Shown here: piece by piece, positions 9,516 through 16,143 of the stretch
How positions within the stretch are numbered: the first letter of the stretch is position 1
Layout of the letters: the number at the start of each line of letters is the position of its first letter
NCBI GenBank assembly: GCA_023375785.1
Contig: SZWC01004994.1
Coordinates: 90,200 to 119,762, forward strand
Source: Penium margaritaceum
Lineage: Eukaryota; Streptophyta; Zygnematophyceae; Desmidiales; Peniaceae
Reading direction: 5' to 3'
Length of the DNA stretch: 29,563 nt
Position numbers and translations under genes: made by a program
Notes under the pieces: model-generated
The model's database searches: none
Told to the model about the DNA's origin: nothing
The model's input: only the letters and a program-made list of their open reading frames with translations

Positions 9516-10700
9516 TTGGGAGAGTGGATTTGTGAGCACCATACGGGTCCTGCATGTCTCCGCCAACACTGCCTTACTCTGGATCATCGACTTGGGAGCC
9601 CCTCGGCACATGACCTGTCATCGGGAGTTGTTTGTTGTCTATACCGCTATTGAACCTTGCCAAGTATGCATGGATGAAAATCATGTGCAGATGGCGGTAG
9701 GATAGGGTGAGATTGTCTTTGGTGCTTCTATCCAGGGGAATCACTTGGAACGTCATGTGAAGGAGATGCTCCATCTTCTGGGCCTGGCAGCTAACCTCAT
9801 CTCTGTTTCCTCTCTCATCTCCCACGGCCTGCAGGTTCGCTTTGAGAATGGTGGTTGCACCATCTCAGCACGTGCGGGCCAGGTGCTTGCAAAGGTGAAC
9901 CAAAAAAATGGCCTCTACCGTCTTTTTGTGGCATCCGTGAATGGAGCTGCCTCAGCAACAGCTGCAAGAGTGGGAGACAACAACATCGGCCTGTGGCATC
10001 ACCGGCTTGGACACCCGGACTTTGGAGCAATCATAACCATGTAGCATATTGTGTGTGGAATGCAACTGAAGGAGGTGAATCAGCCTGGGGCGTCAGCCTG
10101 CGAAAGCTGCACTGAAGGGAAGCAAGCCTGCTCTCCATTCTCTGAGGAGGGGAAGGCAGCAGATGAGCTTCTCTCTCTTGTGCACTCTGACATGTGTGGT
10201 CCCATGCCATCACAGTCCTTTTCCGACAAGATGTACTTCCTCACGTTCATTAATGACAAGTCGCGAAATACATGGGTGTTCTTTCTGGCCGGCAAGGATG
10301 AGTGGTTTGACGCATTCAAGGCGTGGTTGGATGCTGCACAGAATGAGAGTGGCAGGCGTTTGAAGGTGCTTCACGCCGATGGTGGAGGCAACTACCTCTC
10401 CAATGACTTTGGAGAACTGTGGGATCCGACACAAGGTGATGCCACCCGCAACAGCGCAGCTGAATGGCATGGTTGAGCATGCCAACCGCACACTCATGGA
10501 GCGTGTCCGCAGCATGCTCTAGGACACCGCACTCCTGCCAACATTCTGGGCAGAGACAGTCAACACCACTATGTACCTGAAAAACCGGAGCCCGACACGC
10601 ACCGTGCCACTGATGACGCTGGAGAAGGCATGGACGGGATGCAAGCAAAATGTCACACACCTAAAGGTATTTGGGTGTGGCACATTTGCCTGCCACTAAC
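9516..10700 (+). pseudogene. Copia-1 protease and integrase
   Basis: The protease follows with LLWIIDLGAPRHMT (about 9577-9620). The catalytic Asp-Ser-Gly of retropepsins is Asp-Leu-Gly here, so the enzyme would be dead even without the stops at 9703 (TAG) and 10042 (TAG). The pre-integrase zinc region is recognisable as LWHHRLGHPDFG and CESCTEGKQ. Integrase retains VHSDMCGP and LHADGGGNYLS with the two catalytic aspartates. After a frame slip between about 10410 and 10470, NGMVEHANRTLME supplies the catalytic glutamate (10475-10477). Another TAG lies at about 10518-10520. Confidence 0.8.
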
Positions 10701-12476
10701 CGCAACAAGCTGGATGCCAAGGGTGTGAAGGCTACCTTCCTCGGCTACGACACCATGGGATACCGGCTGTACAACCTCGCTGCATGCAAGATTATTTGTA
10801 GCCGTGCCGTGGTATTTGAGGAGGACGTGAAGGGCTCGACATGGAGCCCTATGGAAGCAGACACGGTTGCACTAGCTCTAGAGCTTGTGGGAGCCAAAGA
10901 GCCTGCAGCTGAAGAGGAGCGAGCAGGAGGTTGTTGTGATAGGGCAGCAGAGGGAGCTGAGGAGGCAAAGCAGCCGGCAACCAAAGCAGACAAGGAGGAG
11001 CGGACGAGCAAGCAGCAGCAGCTGACACGGAGGTCTGCATGCCTCAACCATGTTGCAGATGGTCCTGAGGAGCCACTATGGCGATCCGGCGCAAGCATGA
11101 TGCTGATTGTAAGGTGCTCAGGTACAAAGCACGGCTAGTTGCAAAGGGTATGTGCAGACTGAGGGTATGGATTACAATGAGACATTCGCACCAGTTGCAA
11201 AGTTCCCTTCCATCCATCCAATCCTTGCTCTTGCCATTGCCATGGACTGGGAGGTATACCAGATGGATGTGACGTGTGCATTTCTCAATGGTGACCTTGA
11301 GGAGGATATGTACATGGAGCAGCCGGAGGGGTATGTGGTGGAAGGGCAGGAGGATCATGTGTGCAAGCTTGTGAAGGAACTCTGCAGCCTGAAGCAAGCG
11401 CTGCGTGCATGGTACCAAAAGATTGATGAGCAGCTGGCTAGCCTTGGTTTTGTGCGCAGCAAGGAAGATCATGCAGTCTATGGACGTAAAAATGACAAAA
11501 GCCAGGTCATCATCCTGCTCTATGTTGATGACTTGCTTATTGCCTCTTACTCAAAATCTCTCCTTGAAGATTCCTATCAATCCCTTACAGCCAGGTTTGA
11601 CATGAAGGACATGGGAGAGCTGAGATACTACCTTGGTCTCCAGGTGAAGCGTGATCGGCAGCGGCAGACCTTGAAGTTGTCGCAGAGCATTTACGTGAGC
11701 GACATCATCAAGCACTTCAATATGGGAGATGCATGCAAGGTGGCGACACCGCTGGAAGTGGGAGCGAAGCTGAGCATCACGCAGGCTCCTCACGAAAAGC
11801 AAAATAATAACTGCATGGAGGCGGTACCATACCAACGAGCAGGTGGGAGCCTCATGTAAAAATCCATCGGCACGTGCCTTGATATCAGCCAAGCAGTGGA
11901 AGCAGTGAGCAAGTTCTGTGCCGACCCGGGTGTGCCACATTGGGAGGCGGTCAAGCGTGTGCTGTGCTACCTCGACAGTAGCAGCAGCCTTAGCCTCAAG
12001 CTCAATGGCAACAACAGCCCCATCGTCATAGGCTACAGTGACATAGGTTTGGGAGGAAATGTGGACATAAGGAGATCAACTAGTGGTTTTGTCTTTTTGC
12101 TTGAAGGAGCAGAAATCGGCTGGAGGAGCAAGAAACAGGAGTGCATTGTTCTCTCATCCACTGAGGCAGAGTACATCGCTTTGAGCAAAGTAGAAAAGGA
12201 AGCAGTGTGGCTGCGTGAGCTGCTGGAAATTCTTGGGCAGCAGCAGACAACTGCAACGACCATCTACTGAGCAACATTGCGCTCACAAAGAACGCTGAGC
12301 TCCACGCCCACACCAAGCACATCGACATTTGCTACCACTTCATCCACGAGCTTGTGGCAAAGAAGGTGGTGCACGTCAAGTTCTGCCCCTCAAGAGTGAT
12401 GCTGGAAGATTTCCTCACCAAGCTGCTGGCAGCACATCGCTTTCACCAGCTGAGGGCACAGTGTGGACTTGTGTAA
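10671..12476 (+). pseudogene. Copia-1 reverse transcriptase and RNase H
   Basis: After LDAKGVKATFLGYD (end of the integrase region) and an acidic linker, reverse transcriptase appears as YKARLVAKG (about 11120, one frame) and then DYNETFAPVAKFPSI to QMDVTCAFLNGDLEE and YVDDLLIA in another frame (11152-11859). The catalytic YVDD at 11521-11532 is intact. A TAA at 11857 cuts the connection domain. RNase H continues in the same frame (11896-12270) with STSGFVFLLEGAEIGW and SSTEAEYIALS. A last shift near 12270 leads to HTKHIDICYHFIHE and a terminal ...CGLV stop at about 12474. This is the best-preserved part of Copia-1, but it cannot be translated through. Confidence 0.82.
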
Positions 12477-12503
12477 TTTGTTTTCTTACAAAGTGTTAGA
12501 ATG

Positions 12504-13118
12504 ATGGATTTAGGGTGCCAAAAAGTGACCAAAGTGGGTTAATCGATAAAAATCATCAGGTGCAATAGATGCATAGGGGATGTCTTCTTGGTTCTGTAGC
12601 AATTTACGGAATGTCTTTCAGGGTTTGGTGGCAGTGGGTCCGGTTCAAGTGACAACTGTTGCACTACGAGCACCAATGACGGCCAGAAGTATTTGGCCAG
12701 GGAGGCTTGGAGCGGCCTTCAAGGTAGAAAGGTGGAAGCAGGACCTTCAGGGAGCTTCAAGGAAGGCCTCCATCAAGATTACTGGTTGTGCACATGGAAG
12801 GGATGGAAATTATCTTGTGTGAGAGTGTGACTGCCCCTTCATCCAGCTAGGTTAGGAGTGTTCTAGGAGGTGAACTTTGACTGGGTGGTTCTTCAAGCTC
12901 CATGTGCCAAATGGAGCATACTTAGTCTTGTTAGAAAGCTGTGCTAATGCAATTTATCATCCATGAGTCAAGCCAGTCATTCGCACTCTCTACACAACTT
13001 CACATACTTCCATATCTTTGTTCTTACAACCTGTAACTTGTCTCTCACATACAATTGGTCCTGCCTAGCAGCTCTTGGTGAGCCTGATCACCTCCCTGAG
13101 GGCTGCCTAAGTTTCTAT
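12504..13118 (-). mobile_element. Z repeat copy 2 (inverted)
   Basis: This 615-bp partner of Z copy 1 is read on the minus strand from ATAGAAACTTAGG (13118) to CCTAAATCCAT (12504). Small indels relative to copy 1 cluster near 12560-12620. The outer neighbour on the minus strand is CACCACATT (plus-strand AATGTGGTG, 13119-13127), identical to the 9 bp next to copy 1. The inner neighbour is TGTTAGAATG from the end of Copia-1. It has no coding content that I recognise. Confidence 0.6.
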
Positions 13119-13192
13119 AATGTGGTGATGAGAGAAGATGCCTTGATGAGTTGAGCAGAGTTGATTGGAGAAGCAAGAGTGACGGAGTGGAG

Positions 13193-13424
<232 letters not shown>

Positions 13425-13683
13425 GGAAGATAGATGGTGAAGAATGAGCAAGCAAGGATGGCAGAGCAGAGAAATTGCAACGAGGGCCACGTAACCAAAG
13501 GCAAACAGGGTGAGTCTATCTTTTCTGGGTTAAACTCAGAGGGAATGAATATCCTTTGTATACAAAACAAAACAGGAATTAACATCCATTAACGGCTTCT
13601 TTCCGCTAGACGGACGCAGTTGATAGGTGTCACTATATGAGGAGAAATCTTGATAGTTGGTCCCAACGGTTAGAGGACTGGAG

Positions 13684-13746
13684 AGCCATTTTTCAAGATG
13701 GTTTTCTTGAGGAACTGAAAACAGAAAACCATCTTGAAAAATGGCT
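13684..13746. repeat. 24-bp perfect hairpin
   Basis: Arms 13684-13707 and 13723-13746 are exact reverse complements with a 15-nt loop. The corresponding place in the LTR at 4849-5452 (near 5350-5380) has no such fold-back, so the second arm arose after the copies separated. Confidence 0.85.
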
Positions 13747-14123
13747 TGGTCATTTTTGAGAGACTATTTCCAGATTCAAGAACAGGTGCATGCGAGGATG
13801 CAAGCACGGGAGCAGCCACTTGTGTGGACAGTGGAGAAGTTGTTGGCACAGGTGCTGGCAAAAGCGCACATGGGGCCGTGCACGTAGGCATGGGTATGGT
13901 GACAGATAAGGGCATAAGTGGTGAAGAAATTCAGGAAAAACCATCGGCACATGTGAAGGCACGTGCGCAATTGCAACCACAAGGGCAAGCACAGATGGCG
14001 GCACAGGAATGAGCGTAGGGACCGGGGGAGGGGAAGGTTCAGGTGGTTCTGATACTATATTGAACAGGGTTAGAGGTGCCGGGGAGGGGGGGGGGCGGAT
14101 GGATCAGTTGAGGAACAGAAAGC
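13747..14123. other. Flank between the LTR half and Copia-2; no recognised gene
   Basis: A plus-strand open frame (to 14012) is rich in Gly/Ala/Val and Gln and contains GTGAGKSAHGAVHVGMGMV, but I recognise no family. A G-rich run (14081-14095) lies just before the Copia-2 insertion. The target site TGGTT at 14124 ends the stretch. Confidence 0.35.
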
Positions 14124-14128
14124 TGGTT
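14124..14128. repeat. Left target-site duplication of Copia-2 (TGGTT)
   Basis: TGGTT directly precedes the LTR's TG and is repeated exactly at 19739-19743, right after the 3' LTR. Five base pairs is the normal copia duplication length. Confidence 0.95.
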
Positions 14129-14842
14129 TGTTAAAAAGTGCCCCTGCCATGGTTGCCGTTTGCCGTTTTCCTGGTCCGACCACTAGAGAGTGGTTGGATG
14201 TCCAATCTGATTGCAGATTTAAACTCCTTGGATTTTTCCTTGCGATTTCGAGCTTTCAGTTGCTCGATTTGGTTGAGAATTCAGAGAGTTAGCCCCATCC
14301 AAAGTTTGGGTGGTGAGGCGGGTGGAATCTGGTACCCGTCCGGGGTGACGGGATACTCCACCGCCGGTGGTCTGTGTTCAGCTCCAACTGGCTCCATAGA
14401 CCCCAAGGTCCTAGAGGAAGCAACCAGGGAGGTCCCCTGGACCAGGTTGAGCCGCCCTTTGACTTGTCAATGAAAGAAAGGCGCTTCGAGCCGTCGTCGG
14501 CTCGTGTCGGAGACGACTCACGTCGGCGGCAGCGAAAGGCGGCTCCACCAAGGGTTGCTTGGATGGGCGTAGCAGGGGCTATACTGCTCCGTTTTGGGCG
14601 TGCTTGGATGCGTTGGAAAGCTTAGATCACAGGCTATAAGAATCTGATATAATGTCACCAAAAGAACTAACCATTAATGATTCGCAACCCTTCTCAGTTT
14701 CCGCAATCTGTATTCTGCCAGAATTCTGCTCACTTGGTGTTGTGGCGACCCAAAGCACACACCTCCCTTGGAAGTCTCTTTGCACTAAGAAGCCGTGCAC
14801 ACTCAGGCAAGTTCAGGGCATGCCAGGACAGCATTCCTGACA
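14129..14842 (+). repeat. Copia-2 5' LTR
   Basis: This 714-bp LTR runs from TGTTAAAAAG to CCTGACA. A TATA-like CTATAAG lies at 14634-14640, so transcription probably begins shortly after it. The duplicated copy is 19025-19738. Open frames inside the LTR are present in both copies but carry no known motif. Confidence 0.95.
14634..14640 (+). promoter_or_regulatory. Candidate TATA box in the Copia-2 LTR
   Basis: CTATAAG lies about 200 bp before the LTR end, a usual position for the LTR promoter of a copia element. It is conserved in the 3' LTR near 19530. It is identified by sequence only. Confidence 0.45.
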
Positions 14843-14844
14843 AA

Positions 14845-14859
14845 GGGTTATGGGCCCAC
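14845..14859 (+). other. Copia-2 primer-binding site: internal initiator tRNA-Met type
   Basis: GGGTTATGGGCCCAC starts 2 nt after the LTR. It is the reverse complement of GTGGGCCCATAACCC, which as I recall is the anticodon stem and loop (anticodon CAT) of plant initiator tRNA-Met. It does not match the tRNA's 3' end. Drosophila copia is known to prime from a 5' half of initiator tRNA-Met cut in the anticodon loop, and this site fits that mode. The match ends after 15 nt. Confidence 0.8.
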
Positions 14860-14967
14860 GACCATGACCTGCCTACCAAGACATTCACGGCTTCCGCAAC
14901 GCACGGGAGTGTCGCTCCGGGCGACTTCGCCGTCGCACTCTGAGACTGTCCTTCGCAGAAGTTCAAC
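14860..14967 (+). other. Copia-2 leader
   Basis: This short untranslated leader lies between the primer site and the gag start. It would hold any packaging signal. I see no upstream frame of note. Confidence 0.6.
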
Positions 14968-16143
14968 ATGGCGCAGAAGCCGGATTCCTCGCCCATTCAA
15001 AAGTACATGGGCGGCCCTGAATTTGGGCTGTGGCGGTGGCATTTCGAGATCTACCTCGCGCACAAGGGACTGTTGGAGCTTATGAAGGGCACGGAGGTTC
15101 AAGATGCGAGCGCAACGAACGAGGAGAAGACGGCCTTCGCGAAGAAGAACACGGAGGCGCTGATGCTCCTCTTGTCGGCACTGCATGAATCTCAGTGGGG
15201 CTACATCCACGACTGCGACCTGGCAGCTGACGCGTGGAAGAAGCTCTGCTCCATTCACCAATCAACATCCCTAGCCAACAAGATCTTCGCAATGAAGCGA
15301 CTCTTGACGGTGAGGATTGAGGAGGGTGAGGATGTCATTTCCGCCATGCAGCAGATCGAGTCTCTTGCCTCACAATGCAATGATGTGGGATGGAAGATTG
15401 ACACGAAGATACAGGCGATGGCGCTCCTCATGGCTCTACCCGACAGTTGGAGCCCTCTCATCACCGTGCTAGGAGGTTGGGAGGAGAATAAACTCACCTA
15501 CGGCGCAATTGCCGAGTACATCCGCAAAGAGGTGCACCGTCGGAGCGGTGGCAAGACCTCATCATCCTCAACTGCCCTGGTCACCAAAACACAGGGTGGC
15601 AGCAGCAGCGGCAAGCGAGGCGGCGGTAAGAGCGGCGGCAAGAAGGGCGCCAAGAGGGGTGCGTGCCATAACTGTGGCAAGGAAGGCCATTGGGCCAAGG
15701 AGTGCCCGGAGGAGGCGCAGGCCGGCGGCAAAGGCGCCAAAGGCAAGAAGGCGCTCCTCAACGGCACGAGGAACCACGACCTGAAGGGGGCCAACCGGCG
15801 GTGCCTCGACTCAGGTGCGGAGGAGCATACCCAAGTCGAGAAGGTGGGGTTCATCAACTACACCAAGTCTGCAAAGTCCATGGTGACCGCCAACGACAAG
15901 GTTGAACCTGCGGCCGGCCAAGGTGACGTGGACATAGAGGTGGTGGTTGGTGGTAAAAAGGCGCAATGTGTTATCCAAAATGTGCAACATGTCCCCGGCC
16001 TGGCTGACATTTTGAGTGTGAGCCGCTTGACAGACAAGGGGTATGAAGTGCTCTTCCGCAGGAAAGGTGCAGTCGTGCGGATGGACGGCGGCGGCGAGGT
16101 TGTGCTCGAGGCAAAGCTTAGAGGGAGGCCTCTACATCGTTGA
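14968..16143 (+). CDS. Copia-2 Gag and protease (391 codons)
   Basis: Gag builds the cytoplasmic virus-like particle that packages element RNA; the protease matures the polyprotein. The start ATG at 14968 opens MAQKPDSS, followed by YMGGPEFGLWRWHFEIYLA, the usual copia Gag opening. The capsid-type region (UBN2-like) spans roughly residues 30-190. A basic Gly/Ser/Lys stretch precedes the zinc knuckle CHNCGKEGHWAKEC (residues 233-246, 15664-15705), which has the canonical C-x2-C-x4-H-x4-C. The protease begins near residue 275 with catalytic D281 in CLDSGAEEH (codon 15808-15810) and ends with VPGLADILSVSRLTDKG. The frame stops at 16141 just after leaving the shared coding path. Pol continues in the +1 frame, so a shift at 16117-16122 is needed for the rest. 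Confidence 0.93.
   Translation: MAQKPDSSPIQKYMGGPEFGLWRWHFEIYLAHKGLLELMKGTEVQDASATNEEKTAFAKKNTEALMLLLSALHESQWGYIHDCDLAADAWKKLCSIHQSTSLANKIFAMKRLLTVRIEEGEDVISAMQQIESLASQCNDVGWKIDTKIQAMALLMALPDSWSPLITVLGGWEENKLTYGAIAEYIRKEVHRRSGGKTSSSSTALVTKTQGGSSSGKRGGGKSGGKKGAKRGACHNCGKEGHWAKECPEEAQAGGKGAKGKKALLNGTRNHDLKGANRRCLDSGAEEHTQVEKVGFINYTKSAKSMVTANDKVEPAAGQGDVDIEVVVGGKKAQCVIQNVQHVPGLADILSVSRLTDKGYEVLFRRKGAVVRMDGGGEVVLEAKLRGRPLHR
16117..16123 (+). promoter_or_regulatory. Candidate +1 frameshift site CTTAGAG
   Basis: In the gag frame the codons are CTT-AGA; shifting one base forward gives TTA-GAG, then GGA-GGC-CTC-TAC, the normal continuation before the pre-integrase domain. Yeast Ty1 uses CTT-AGG-C, where the Leu tRNA slips from CTT to TTA while a rare Arg codon waits. 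The likeness may be functional, or the site may be a plain one-base insertion (extra C at 16117). Confidence 0.45.

Larger units (their letters stand above)
7750..12503 (+). mobile_element. Copia-1: degenerate Ty1/copia retrotransposon
   Basis: This dead copia element reads left to right: partial 5' LTR, primer site, long Ser/Pro-rich leader (about 7967-8830), Gag, protease, integrase, reverse transcriptase and RNase H. That domain order, with integrase before reverse transcriptase, defines Ty1/copia. At least four in-frame stops (near 9020, 9703, 10042 and 11857) and several frameshifts break the polyprotein. After the RNase H region it reads TGTTAGAATG at 12494-12503, possibly the first bases of a 3' LTR, and then runs into inverted Z copy 2. 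No direct 3' LTR remains. Its orientation relative to the second LTR half suggests that this segment has been inverted. Confidence 0.85.

Noticed and set aside
7112..13118. The two Z copies as the LTRs of Copia-1 (TGTTAGAATG looks like an LTR start, and TGGTATCA next to copy 1 on the minus strand looks like a primer site).
   Set aside because: LTRs must be direct repeats, and these are inverted. The good primer site (7955) is 205 bp beyond copy 1 and follows a different sequence that matches the LTR at 4849-5452. TGGTATCA is only 8 nt and is followed by CCGC, not GAGC.
13734..14012. 92-codon plus-strand frame, Gly/Ala/Val-rich.
   Set aside because: It contains GTGAGKS, which resembles a P-loop by chance, but no other nucleotide-binding motif and no known family. 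It starts inside the hairpin.
16043..16116. ATG at 16043 as the start of the Copia-2 pol frame.
   Set aside because: The residues before the shift point overlap the protease in the wrong frame and match nothing. Coding similarity enters the second frame only at about 16118.
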